Position numbers and translations under genes: made by a program. From contig WOAB01000719.1 of assembly GCA_027886185.1 (NCBI GenBank), positions 248,001 through 312,000 of the forward strand: DNA of 64,000 nt, read 5' to 3'. Every line of letters starts with the position of its first letter. The stretch's first letter is position 1. The notes beneath the pieces were generated by a model, which saw nothing but the letters and a program-made list of their open reading frames with translations, did not search any database and was not told the DNA's origin. The DNA comes from Rheum nobile. Taxonomy: Eukaryota; Streptophyta; Magnoliopsida; Caryophyllales; Polygonaceae. This document shows, piece after piece, positions 45,884 through 57,494 of this stretch.

Positions 45884-48130
45884 TGCGGTCTTGTGTTCGA
45901 TTGCGCTCTTCATGGATGCAACGTATCATTCTTTTGCGGTCCTTTGATCTCCTTTGATCTCTTGGACTCCCCATTCAGTGGGGAATTTGATGACTTGATG
46001 ATACGTTGAAGGTACTGCCTTCATAGCGTGTATCCATGGCCTGCCAAGAATACAATTATAGGGAGACGGACAGTCTAGGACTAAGAATTTCACCTGTTGG
46101 TTGATTTCTCCAGCGTATGTGGTTAGAATGATTTCACCAGTCGTATGCTTAACCTCCCCATTGAACCCGACCAGTGGGGTCGACTTCTTGATTAGGTCGT
46201 TCTCAGTCAGACCCATTTCTTTAAGAGCGTCAAGGGTCAAGAGGTTTGTCGAACTCCCTGTATCGATTAGTACTCTCCGTATTAAACAATTACCAATAGA
46301 CAAAGAGATTACCAGACCATCGTGGTGACTATCCGACCCGTCGGAATCGGATTCGTCGAATGTGACCGTCGGAAGGTCAGGTGTCCTCCTTGGCTTGAAT
46401 TCCGATGCCTCGGGCTTGTCTCCCTTGCTTTCCTTAGCGTGTCGCTTAGCCGCGGAGTATGTGTTTCCACATATATCCGATCCACCTGAAATGGTATTGA
46501 CAACTTTTGTATGGACGGGATATGGGGGTTTGTTCTGTTTTACCCGATCTCGACGTTCCATGGTGGCCTTTGCCCGCTCCGAGATTACGTCGCGCAGGAG
46601 CCCCTATGAGAGTAGCCTAGCGACTTCCTTCCGCAGGGCGATGCACTCGTCGGTCGAATGACCGTGGTCGCCGTGGAATTCGCACCATCGACTCATGTCC
46701 TTCTTGACATTCGGTCGGTCGCTCTTTCGGGGCCATCTTACCTCTTTTCCGTATTTGTCGAAACTCTTGACGAGCTCCGACACGAAAACATTGAAATTAT
46801 AAGATTGGACCCTAGGAGGCAATGCCAGACCGTCTTTCCATTCCTATGACCTGTCTTGGAAAGTGTTTACTTGATTTGGTTCGTTTCGATTACGAGAATA
46901 GGGATGAGATCGTCTGTCTCGATGGTTGTTGGGGGGATTTTTACGGTCGGATGGATCGGGTTCGCGTGAGGCTTTACGCGACTCTCGGTCTTCTTCCAAT
47001 CTTACCTCGGCCATGGTTTTGGCTTGGACATCTTCAAAACTTTTACACGGGTACTTGGTAATCTCGTCGTAGAGATTGCTGTCTTTGACCAGACCTTGTC
47101 GGAAGGCCTCAATGGAGGTTGTGACATCGCAGTGGGGGATCGCCACTTTTTCCTTATTGTACCTGTTAAGATAATTCTGAAGGGGTTCGTTATACCTTTG
47201 TGTGACTCGGTAGAGGTCACTTGATTGTCTTTCGAGCCTTCGACTGCTAGCAAATTGACTCTTGAAAGAGTTGACCAGATCCGCAAAGGATGTAATCATT
47301 CCCTGAGGGAAACGCATAAACCACGTTAGTGCGGGACCCGTGAGGGTTGTGCCAAAGCTTTTGCACATGACAGCCTCGCGGCTCTCCCTTGAAATAGATG
47401 CGGCCATTAGTTTTTGTTTATAGAGAGAGATATGGTCATCTGGATCGGTGGTGCCGTCGAACGTCGCCATGTTGGGGAGATGAAACTTCTTGGGGATCTC
47501 GACCCTTGCGATTTCTTCGACGAACGGGGATTCTTCAAATCCGCCGGACGTTTCCTTCTCGATTGGTTGTGGGACTCCTGGGAGCCTGTTGAAGCGATCG
47601 TCGATCGTCTTCATGTGTCTGTCGAGCGTCTGCTGGAAAAGAGCCAGGACATCTGGCGGATTGGTAACCTGCAGTTCATCGATTCGGGCCCCAACAGACC
47701 CGATCGGTGTGGAAAAGGTGACATGGTTAGTCGAAAATGGACTAGCGAAAGGAGTTCGAGACGTACCCTCAGTGTGTCCGGGACGTCATATGCTCGGAGG
47801 CGTCGGCTCGATGTTGTCCATGTCGAGGCGTATTCGGCCGCCGCCGTGGACGGGCACGTTCCTAGATCCTGAAGCCACTGACTGTACCTGCGACTTAAGA
47901 GACTCATTTTCACGGGTTAGTTGCGCGATCTCGGCTTCGGATTGGGTTGACAAAGCGGCTAGGGCCTCGGTCTTTTGGCATTGCTGGGCTAGTTCCTCTT
48001 GAAGGGTGGCCATTTTTTGGGAAAGTTCTTGGAACTGGGTTGGAGTAGGATTTTCGGTTGTGATTACTGCATCTTGGGTTCCGTCTTCGAGATGTGGTTC
48101 TTGGTTGTCGGTAGGTGGGTCAATAGTCAT
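45884..48130 (-). pseudogene. gag-protease of element C
   Basis: ATG at 48130 (MTIDPPTDNQEPHLEDG). Gag domain, zinc motif and DTGSS protease as in A and B. At least four stops: CGA to TGA at about 47786, a TAG after FQDRS (about 46844), a TAG after RLLS (about 46604) and a TGA after RTAKE (about 45926). Confidence 0.88.
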
Positions 48131-48185
48131 GGTTGGAAAGTTTCGGAAGGGTGATCGGCAAGTTGCCCCACGGTGGGCGCCAAAT

Positions 48186-48856
48186 TATTTTGGGGCGAAA
48201 GGATCAGACGACCTAAATCGCCTTAGACGGGGTAACTAGTCGATCGGGTGATAGAGAACAATCCAAACCAAGCAGATAATTGACAAGCAAAGAATAAATG
48301 TAGAATAGTGAGATGATTTTATTAGATAATGTATTGATCGGATCGAATCGAGATACAACTTATCGTAGTTTAGACCGAGTGGTCGTGTAGGACTCGACCG
48401 ATGACTTTTAGGTGGCGACCGGTGGAGAGTAAGCGCAGATGATTGCTAGAGAGCTAAGCGGGCAGCGTAAGTGTTGTTCTGATTCGTTTGTGAGTCAGGA
48501 TGCTTGTGTGTCTAGCGTTAATGTGTTCGTATCCTCTTATCTTCTTCGTCGTCCAAATATGGTAAGTTCTTTTCCATTGTGACCGTTGTGTTTTTCTAAT
48601 ATCTTCGTCTTCAATGCTGGGAGCAATGGCAAGGATTATGCCATTTAATTGCTGCAATTATAGTGGTTTGAATGTTGTGGACGTTGCGTGATCTGGGTAT
48701 TAAATGTATGGCGAGATTCTCGCGATCCTGTCGGAGGGCATTCGACCAGAGAAGCCTTGTCGCCTCCTCTGGGCCTTCTCCTTTGTTCTTCCGATCTGCA
48801 ATGGGCTTGGGCTCGATTCACTTGACCTATCTTCTCCGGGGTTGCTAGGCCCAACA
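48186..48856 (-). repeat. 5' LTR of element C
   Basis: Inner end reads TATTTTGGGG, as in A, rather than TGTTTTGGGG. Outer end GGCCCAACA, followed by the target duplication GGTAT. Confidence 0.9.
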
Positions 48857-48861
48857 GGTAT

Positions 48862-49431
48862 CCGCAATCCAACGGACAGGCCGAGTCTAGCAACAAAATC
48901 ATTATCAGCAATCTCAAGAAACGCCTCACTGGGGCTAAGGGCAAATGGGCCGACGAACTCCCATACATTCTCTGGTCCGACAGAACTACTCCAAAAAATG
49001 CGACCGGACAATCTCCTTTTTCCCTCGTCTACGGGAGTGAGGCAGTCATTCCGGCCGAGTTCCTGGTTCCGACCGCCCGTTGCAACCTCCAAACGAGCAA
49101 GCAAAACGATATTGAATTGGCTCATAACCTAGACACAGTGGACGAGATCAGAGAAAAAGCTCGAATCAGGATGGTCAGATTTTAACAACAGGTCGCAAGG
49201 AGCTACAACAAGAACGTCAGGATCAAGGCATTCACAGTCGGAGATTGGGTCCTTAGGAAAACCTTCCAGAACACCAAGAATCCATCCGACGGAAAACTCG
49301 CACCACAATGGGAAGGACCCTACTTGATCACCAAAGTGGTCGGACAGGGAGCGTATCAATTAGAAGACAAAGACAGACAACCAATTCCAAGAAGTTGGAA
49401 CGCGGCACATCTAAAGCTATACCATTTCTGA
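48862..49431 (+). pseudogene. pol of element B, part 2 (integrase C-terminal part)
   Basis: Resumes directly after the GGTAT duplication with PQSNGQAESSNKIIISNLKK, which contains the third catalytic residue (Glu), then SLVYGSEAVIPAEFLVPTAR and the end PIPRSWNAAHLKLYHF, TGA at 49431. A TAA after MVRF (CAA to TAA, about 49185) interrupts it. Confidence 0.9.
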
Positions 49432-49972
49432 ACTGATAAGGTAAGACACTACAAAAACTCGCACATCGCTTATTATTGCATGCACATCTCTATCTTCCTT
49501 TACAAACTATCATTTGACACTAAGTGAGGACCTCATCCTTACAAAAACATGAATGCAGAACTGCATTGACACATACATTGGATCCAGTCATCCGTAAAAA
49601 GCACTTACATTACACGATCTATCGGAACACGGGGAGATGAACAACACAGGCACGTCGGCACACCGCCTGCCTTATACAAAACATAAGGTACGACACCTTA
49701 TTACATTCACGCAATAGAAACATATTGCTTACCTCCCCGGCATAAAGTCATGACTAACACATACACAAACATTTACATGCCTGTTTTACACACATACATA
49801 CGGGGAGCCCCACTCGACGGAGCACACGGGCGAAACCGACACACCAAACACAAAACGTTATCGACAATCCCCTTGGATGTCTGACGACATGTACGAAACA
49901 AGCAAACGTACGATCTTATATATAAAGACAAATTGCATTGAATAAAAACACGAGCATTTTTATACAAAATAC
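49432..49972 (+). other. Untranslated stretch of element B
   Basis: Counterpart of 25785-26323 in A. It holds no gene, only single traces of the words amplified in C. Confidence 0.6.
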
Positions 49973-50088
49973 GCGACCCGTGATGGTGGACGGGTCGCCA
50001 AAACATATTGTCTGCCTACACATCTGTAGGACTTCATCAAGCATTCAATTAAAAACATTATACGACCCGCGATGGTGGACGGGTCGCC
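49973..50088 (-). repeat. Twin hairpins downstream of the antisense gene (B)
   Basis: GCGACCCG...CGGGTCGC at 49973-49998, and a second copy at 50062-50088 with one arm mismatch (ACGACCCG). Confidence 0.7.
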
Positions 50089-50155
50089 AAAAATACCAAA
50101 TGTCTAAACCCACGCACAAGTGGGACAACGAGTCAAACTACGCAAGAAAAACAAA

Positions 50156-51839
50156 TTAGGCATCGGGGACAACAACCTTACCTTCGACAGGGGCTGGCTC
50201 CAGAGAGGCTACACCATCAGTCGGCTCGACGTCGCCAGAATGGGCCTCGTCCTCGCCAGCGTCCTCATCCATGGCCTCCTCTCCGACGCCAGCCAAGCGA
50301 AACAGCTCCTGACCAGGATTTCCCTTCGGAAACATGGAGTCCAGAGTCTCCTTTTCTGCCTTCAAGTCCCAGAGCTCATGCTTGCCTTCATCGAACTCTT
50401 CGATCATCTCGACACGCGACTTCAGTGCATAAAAAGCACCGACATCGCCTGCGATCTGACCAGCAGCAATCCGAGCCTGCTTCACCTCTTCCTTAACGCC
50501 TGATCGGCTCTCCTCAAACTCTTTCCGACTCGCAACCAGCTCCTCTTGGCAACTCTTTAACTCCCTTGTAAGGCGACGCTCAGTCTCACGACAACGGCTC
50601 TCCGCTCCCTCTAGTTTGGTCCTCAAGGACGCAAGGTCAGACTCTATCCTAGCAGCCCTTTCCTCAGCCTTGGCGACCATTGTCTTGACACCAGAATAGG
50701 CCCCTAAGAGATACTGGAAAGTCTGAAATCTCACACGACAATGCAACACATAGTCAGAAGACATGGCCAAACGAAAGAAAAAGAGAAAAAGCACAAACAG
50801 AGGGCAACTCACCCTCCACGCAGAGCATCCCGCTTCACCAATGCAGTCCAAAGGGGAAACATCATCGACTTCCGATTTCAAAGTCGGATCCTGAGCACGG
50901 AAGAGATCGGCAATCGATTGACCGACTGCGCCAATCTTGCCGATCCCCTCGGCAGTCGCCTCCTTCTTCCTAGGGATGTCCTCCACTTTGACATCATCAG
51001 ACTGAACATCCGCCTTCCTCTTAGAACCAACTTTGGCTGGAAGCGCCGAGTCCGCCGGAACAGACTTACTCGACGCGGCTTTGGCCGCCGCCTTCCTTTG
51101 CTCAATCAAACCTTTCCCAGACTCTCCCTTTAAACGAGCACTCACTCGACCACCAGGGGAAGCTGGCACGACAAGACGAAGCAAAAATCTTAAAACACAC
51201 GACAAAGTGAAAAAGAACAGAAAGAATTCTCAGGGTCGAGAGCTCACCATTGGCACGAGATGATGAGACAATCGACATGACTTCTTGACCAGAAGGAGGT
51301 GCTGACAACATGTTGGCGTTGGTAAAACTCCTCTCCGACGCTGGAACACCCAGGACAATCTTGGAGAGACCTTCCGACCGAGCGCTCACCTCCAAATCTT
51401 CTGGCTCAGGAACTACGAAAAATAAATAGTTGTACCACAAAGCATCAAAATCAAAACCAGCCCCAGATCGGATGTTCACAAGGTCCAAGACCCTGAGAAC
51501 CCTCCACGCTTGTGGCATCACCTGACACGGCGCCAACGCCAGAGCAGCCAAGAAATCCCTAACGAGGGGAGAGAAAGGAAACTTATGTCCTATCCGAAAC
51601 GGATATGCATAGAAACAAACCCATCCTTCATATCGAGCATCGGCCCTCTCGTCCGGGTGAGGCAGCCTGGCGACCGCCTCCGGCGGAAAGCCTCCAACTT
51701 GAAGAATTTGCTCCAACTCCGCCTGGGACATGGTGCTTGTCAGAGCGTCCGATTCTTTCAGAATGAAGAGGGGAGGAGCTTCGCCCTCGCGCGAATCAGA
51801 GAGAGTCTTCGACGACTCGGAAGCTTCGCTAGAAACCAT
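50156..51839 (-). pseudogene. Antisense spliced gene of element B, internally deleted
   Basis: ATG at 51839 (MVSSEASESSK), stop at 50156. Exon 1 runs to DFDALWYNY, then jumps directly into the intron-1 acceptor (TTTTTCGTAG) and PEPEDLEVSARSEGLSKIV. About 270 bp covering the end of exon 1 and most of intron 1 are missing. The downstream exons and the coiled coil (ETERRLTRELKSCQEELVAS) are open. The reading may still be translatable if the retained acceptor region is read through. Confidence 0.65.
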
Positions 51840-52126
51840 TTCAAGAACGGAAAAAGAAGGAAATCGAAAAGCTATGGCTAAAGAGGCTGGAAGACTTACC
51901 AAAGAAGCTTGCGAGAGAAGATGAAGTGAAGTCTAATCGCTCCCCTCTGCTCCGAATTTATGGAGGGAAATGATGGTCTGTAGAGGAGTCGCATCGTGCT
52001 CCGATCTTGCGCCACGTAGCCCTGGGCAATTGCGTCAAAAAAGGATGGTGAAGATCGTGTATGGAGAAGTTGCCTCGGATTCCGCTTACTTGCCTAAACC
52101 GCAAGCGCAAGGCAACTTGGGGCTAT

Positions 52127-52798
52127 TGTTGGGCCTGACTTCCCCTGGGAAGGTGGATCGAGCAAGACACGCCCAGGCCCACGACGGATCGGAAGAACAG
52201 AAGAGAAACCCAGAGAAGGCGACGAGGCTTCTCCAGTCGAACGTCCTCCGACAAGATCGCGAAGATCCCACCAAGCATTAAATGCCAGGATTGATCAACG
52301 GCCGCAACATTTACACAACACCATAATAGCAGCAATTAGTGACAGAATGTCCGTAATTAAATCCCGGCGTTGAAGATAAGGATGGGATCGAAATATAACT
52401 GTCAGAGGCACGAAGAACTTACCATATATGGACGAAGAGGAAGATAAGAGGGGGACGGATACAAGCACGTTACACACTCAAGCATTCTCGTTCAGAAACA
52501 AAACAGAACAACACTTTCACTGCCCGTCTAGCTCTCCAGCAATCACCCCCGCTTATTCGCCACCGGTCGCAACCTAAGAATTACCGGTCGAATCCAATAA
52601 GATCACTCTGCCTTATTACGATAAGTTGTATCTCGATTCAATCCGATCAATATATTATCTAATAAAATCATTTCGCTATTCTGCATTTGCTCTTTGCTTG
52701 TCTATTATCTATTTGGTTTGGATTGTTTTCTATCACCCGATCGACTAGTTACCCCGTCTAAGGAGATTTAGGTTGTCCGATCTTTTCGCCCCAAAACA
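52127..52798 (+). repeat. 3' LTR of element B
   Basis: 672 bp, TGTTGGGCCTGACTTCCCC to CCCCAAAACA, followed by GACAT. The preceding CAACTTGGGGCTAT is the likely plus-strand primer, though it is a weak polypurine tract. Confidence 0.9.
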
Positions 52799-53300
52799 GA
52801 CATCAACCTTAAGTTTAAGTACATGATTTAGGACACCAGAACATCTATTATTATTGAAGTAGTCAGATGTATAAACACTTGCATCATTGTCTGCACTAAA
52901 ACATGTCTTGCACATGATATCCAAATTGAGATAAACTTTCTCATCACCAGGTAACAAAGACATTATATAGTCATTAACTCTATCTACATCTTCTTGTGTT
53001 GGTGCAAGAATTGCCCGTTCTTCAAAGTATTTCGAAAACAACTGATTGTCCTAAAGAGAGAAATAAATACCCTTAACAATTGCTGGAATCAGATCTAAGT
53101 CATAATCCTTCATCAATAGTTCATCAAAAATTTATATTTGTACTTCTCCATCATTGTCATCACCTACAATACCATCACCCATGCTTAATACATATTCAAA
53201 AAATTCATTTGCTTCTTGGATATCATAATCAGATGTACCTTATTGAATCCGCGTGTTTCTTGTCAAATTAAGAATTTTACATTATTCCCACAAATAAGAG
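52799..53300 (-). pseudogene. Helitron helicase, upstream part
   Basis: Minus-strand blocks: LNLTRNTRIQ, GTSDYDIQEANEFFEYVLSM, FEERAILAPTQEDVDRVNDY, IMSLLPGDEKVYLNLDIMCK, FNNNRCSGVLNHVLKLKVDV. These precede LLRNIDQSSGLCN at 32955 in Helitron helicases. Three stops are visible. Rep and the N-terminal helicase motifs are not in the window. Confidence 0.85.
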
Positions 53301-55373
53301 GAATTAATGGTGGCGAGATATTAATTTTTGTAATAACATAGCATTAGTGTTTATAGAGTAAAATATGGTGGTACTTATAGATGATTAATTTTTATACATC
53401 AATACTCATTAAAAAATATCATACTATAGGAAAAAAATAACAATCAAGACCAGTATTGAACCACTACAGTTCTCCAAACCAAAGTTGAATGTTAAATAGA
53501 AGTCATAGTATGTTATCCGAGCGAAAAAAAATTGAACTGTTTCTATGATAATTTTTACAAAAAATTAATTTTATATAAAAATCTATATAATACTACATAA
53601 TAGTTTTAATCAAAGTGAAATGTTTCTTGTTTTTAACTAATTTATTAGCTTAGCTTATTCGATCATTTTTAAATTTAACTTTGAAAAAAATTACACTTGA
53701 TTTTGTAATGTTTGTGGTGATTTTTTTAAAATGTGAGGTAAAAATCTCCTATATATATTGTGATGACACGTAGGAAATATAAAATTGGTGATGACACTCA
53801 AGTTTTAGGGTTCTCCTTTAGTATATATATAGAATATAGATATCATATCTTGAAAACATTTACAAAATCAATTAGTAACTGAATAAATTCATGTCTTAGA
53901 TTGCTACGTGGAACCGTAAAGTGTAGAACCATTAGTATATAGTCTCGTTTTGATTTACATGAATATAACATATTTTATATGATTAATTGTATATGTTCAT
54001 AATAGGATCAAAATTGAAACAAATTTGACTAACCACATAGTTTTCTTGATTTTCTCCTATATATGTTACACTATTTTCTATGTTTTATGGTTTATGTATA
54101 CAACTATATAATAGTCTAATAGAACTAATTCACTAACCATGATTTATAATATATATGTATACACCTAAATAAATTATTGACACGACTATATATAAGATAT
54201 GAATTTCGGTCTTGACAATAACAATTTACATTAATGATGATTGTTGAAATCAAATATAAATTCAAATTAGTATTGGTAATATTATTGAAATATGTAGTCA
54301 CATAAAATTTATTTGTAAAATAGATAAGAAATAAACAAAATACTAAAGATATCATGAAATCAGAAGAAATAATTATTCTAATTTAAATACAAATATTCAA
54401 ATTCAAGCTATAATCCTTATCATATAATATCTTATATATTCATGGTTTTATTGAGATGATTTGATTTTCAATATATGTTCATTAGAAAATTTTAGATTTG
54501 TAATCTTTGTGATTAACTTGTAATCTTTGTGCTTGATTTGTATTTAAATTAGGAAAAAATGAGTGATAGGTTTAGGATAATAATATTTTACTTATAATTA
54601 GATTTATTTAAAAAAATTGAAAAAAGCAAAAAAAGGACATGTGGCGGTTTTAATGAGGGTGTGCTATGTAGCATAACTAAGTTCTAGTTTAGTAGATATA
54701 TAGTAGATTATAACACAACTTTCTTACTTTGTAGCAAAATAAAAAGATTATGCTTCATGTGTATGAACTATAGGTTAGATGCATATCTTCATATGGGTAT
54801 TGAAAAGTATTTACATTTTTCTTATAAAATATAAATAAAGTTGATCATGTATGATCTCTTCACATTAATTTAAGGAAGGTTTAATAAAAAACAAAAAAGG
54901 GAACAATGAAAATTATAAAAGAGAAGAAATATTGTGTAAAAAGGTGTATTTGATATAAAATCATTATTTGGTTCTCCCTCGCGGTCACTGGCGAAACGAC
55001 GACCTCCCTCGATGGCGACATCTCGAGGCGCCTAGCTTGCTTGTGCCGGATATGGTATGTTGTTTCGAGTGAATATAAATTTTATTGTGGAAACTTGGTT
55101 TCCAGAAATTTACGTTATTTTTTAGTCATTTACATATCAAGAAATCTTCGAATTTTGACGAGAGATAAATAAATATTCGAATAAACTCCAAAATTATATA
55201 GTCGTATGGCTGTATGGGTAAACTTATAAAATTAGGTACGTGGCTTGACAATAATTTTATTCTTATATCTTCCAGCATCAAATTAGAATAATCAACTTGC
55301 CAGCGTAGCTTTGATAATTTGTTATGGTGGCAAACCAACGGATATAAGAGTTGGGGTATTTTGGGAAGTTTAT
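53301..55373. other. A+T-rich DNA with a Helitron-like 5' terminus
   Basis: No gene. The minus strand from about 54708 reads TCTACTATATATCTACTAAA, a Helitron-like 5' end preceded by A. I could not find its 3' partner. Confidence 0.4.
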
Positions 55374-55381
55374 ATTGGTGT

Positions 55382-55776
55382 TTAGACCTGTCAATTGGGT
55401 CGGGCGGGTCGGGTTCGGGTCAAATCGGGTTCGGGTCGATCGGGTTGATAAAATTTTCGGATCGGGTTGACCCAGCGGGTCGAACATGCCTTTTTTTATG
55501 ATTATTATTATGATTTTTAACTTTAATAAAATATTTAGAATAACATAATTAATATTATATTATTAATTAATAAAGTATATTAAAATATTTAATATAAATA
55601 AAATAAAATATACAAAATAAAGGGGACCCGCGAGCTCGGATTCGGATTCGGGTTCAGGTTCGGGTTCGGGTTCGGGTTCGGGTTCGGGTCCTTCTTGACC
55701 CAGTGACGTTCGGGTCGGGGTCGGGTCCTTTCGGGTCAGGTCGGGTTTTCGGGTTGGGTCGGTTTTTGACAGGTCT
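55382..55776. mobile_element. MITE candidate with GGGTCGG repeats, copy 1
   Basis: Left end TTAGACCTGTCAATTGGG, right end TTTTTGACAGGTCT, so AGACCTGTCAA is inverted at the ends. Flanks ATTGGTGT and ATTGGTGA form an imperfect 8-bp duplication, as for hAT elements. The inside is GGGTCGGGCGGGTCGGG, an A+T-rich middle and a run of GGGTTC hexamers at about 55646-55690. Non-coding. Confidence 0.55.
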
Positions 55777-56011
55777 ATTGGTGATGGTTATTAGGTGGTG
55801 ATATTTAGCATTTATGAATATTTAACCTTTTAGCAAGTGAAAAGTGAGCTAGGGTAGCAAATCATAACAACGTACAATTATTTCATAGTGCTTAATACTT
55901 CAAAACCCCTTTGAAATCAAAACATTTTGATCCATTTATCATAATATTGACATATTGGTGCAAAATTATTAGGTTAATAATAAAAAAAGTGATTTGATGG
56001 ATTTCTAGTAT

Positions 56012-56371
56012 AGTTGTCAACTGGGTCGGGCGGGTCGGGTTCGGGTCAAATCGGATTCGGGTCCGTTAAAATTTTCAGGTCGGGCGGGTCGGGTTGACCC
56101 AACGGGTCGAAGGGGCCCATTTTTTATGATTAATATTATGATTTTTAAATTTAATAAAAAAAATATATTAAAAAATTAATATTATATAATTATTAAATAA
56201 AGTATTTCAAAATATTTAATATAGATGAAATAACGGGGTCCCTCAAGCTCAGATTAACTATTCGGGTCGGGTCGGGTCCTTCTTGACCCAGTGGCTTTCG
56301 GGTCGGGTCTTGACCCAAAAAAATCGGGTCGAGTCGGGTTTTCGGGTCGGGTCGGGTTTTGACGGGTCTAA
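56012..56371. mobile_element. MITE candidate with GGGTCGG repeats, copy 2
   Basis: Starts GTTGTCAACTGGGTCGGG and ends GGGTTTTGACGGGTCTA. It shares the layout of copy 1 but lacks the GGGTTC run and is diverged. No clear duplication. Confidence 0.45.
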
Positions 56372-56823
56372 TTTCTAGCAATATAGTTTGAAGATATGCT
56401 TATCGTATTGATATATTAGTTGAAATAAAGAGTTACAAATGGAAGTTTAGGATGAAAAAATATTATGCTAATTTGGAAGGAGACTATCTGCTAGATGGAT
56501 ATCATTTTCATAATTTTCGATTACAATATAAAATGAGATCTATTAAGTAAATGAGATCTTTAGTAATAGTATATAGATATAGATTACGTACAAAAAATAT
56601 ATGGCTGAGAATATTAATCGCTACATTTTTGGAAAGATTAGAGTATAAAAAATATTCATATTGTATGCATATCTGGCTAATATGGGTAGTGATTTTATTA
56701 GATTTTTGAAAAAACAACCGAAAAAATAAGAGCTTGACATGTGGCAAATTTAATGTCGTAATGCCATGTGGCAACATAGGGGTTTGGTTCATTTTCGGAG
56801 CACCATGTGGCGCAGTTGGTATT

Positions 56824-57489
56824 TGTTTTGGGGCGAAAAGATCGGACAACCTAAATCGCCTTAGACGGGATAACAAGTCGATCGGGTAACAAAAATCAAT
56901 CCAAACCAAATAGAGAATCAACAAATATGAAGTAGCGAGATAGTTTTATTAACGTGTTGACAATCGAATTAAGTCGGATTACAACTTATCCTTAGAGGGG
57001 AGTAGGTCAGACTGGATTCGACCGGAGATAACGATGTTTGATCGGTGGGCGTAGAGCGGTGTTTCTCAACGGGGTGAGTGGTGAAGATCCACCGCTTATG
57101 CATGCGTATTTTCAGAGTTAATTATGCGTGAGAGTATGCTATCTCCCCCTCTTTCCAGCTCTCCTCCCCCTCTTATCTCTTCCGAATCCAAATATGGTAA
57201 GTGCCTTTTCTTCTGACCGTTTCCTTGTGATCTTGCCAGATCTTGTCTTCAATGCCGGGAGTGATTGCTGGGATTCTGTACTTAATTTCTGCCATTATTG
57301 TGGTGCTTGAATGATGTGGCCGTTGCTCCATCCTAGCATATTAATGCTCAGCGAGATCTTCGCGATTTGTCGGGCAGCGTTCGACTAGGGAGGCTTTGAC
57401 GACTCCTCTACGCTTTTCCCTTGTTCTTCCGACTCGTATTGGGCTTATCTCGCCCGATCTGACTTCCAAGGGAGATGCTGGGCCCAACA
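56824..57489 (-). mobile_element. Solo LTR of the same gypsy family
   Basis: 666 bp, TGTTTTGGGGCG to GGGCCCAACA, flanked by perfect 5-bp duplication GTATT (56819-56823 and 57490-57494). No internal sequence, so it is the product of LTR-LTR recombination. More diverged from the other LTRs than they are from each other. It lies in a Helitron-like 5' end whose TC start on minus is near 57518. Confidence 0.92.
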
Positions 57490-57494
57490 GTATT

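Larger units (their letters stand above)
38707..48856 (-). mobile_element. Ty3/gypsy (Tat-like) LTR retrotransposon C, nested in B
   Basis: Minus-strand element with LTRs at 38707-39377 and 48186-48856 and target duplication GGTAT at 38702-38706 and 48857-48861. Contents: gag-pol 48130-42501, antisense gene 39690-41617, twin hairpins 41687-41801, a 42-bp tandem array 42287-42454 and a poly-G insertion in integrase. It is inserted in the integrase of B, so it is the youngest of the three by position. Its gag-pol nevertheless carries many stops. Confidence 0.93.
32956..52798 (+). mobile_element. Ty3/gypsy (Tat-like) LTR retrotransposon B, interrupted by C
   Basis: Plus-strand element with 672-bp LTRs at 32956-33627 and 52127-52798 and target duplication GACAT at 32951-32955 and 52799-52803. 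It is inserted in the Helitron helicase ORF, whose reading joins perfectly once B and one GACAT are removed. Without the nested element C (38707-48856) B is about 9.7 kb. By eye the two LTRs differ at about 11 sites, so the insertion is relatively recent. Its antisense gene is on the minus strand at 50156-51839. Confidence 0.92.
22538..53840 (-). mobile_element. Truncated Helitron hosting the gypsy nest
   Basis: On the minus strand the 5' end at 53840 reads TCTATATTCTATATATATAC, preceded by A. The 3' end at 22538 reads a hairpin (CTCGTGC, short loop, GCACGGG), then TACTACA and CTAG, followed by T. Between them, after removing gypsy elements A and B with one copy of each target duplication, only about 1.8 kb remains. 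That remainder holds the C-terminal third of a Helitron helicase on the same strand (53300-52799 joined to 32955-32583). It is a degraded autonomous lineage lacking the Rep domain. The pairing of the ends is supported by strand, helicase orientation and AT flanks. Confidence 0.75.
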
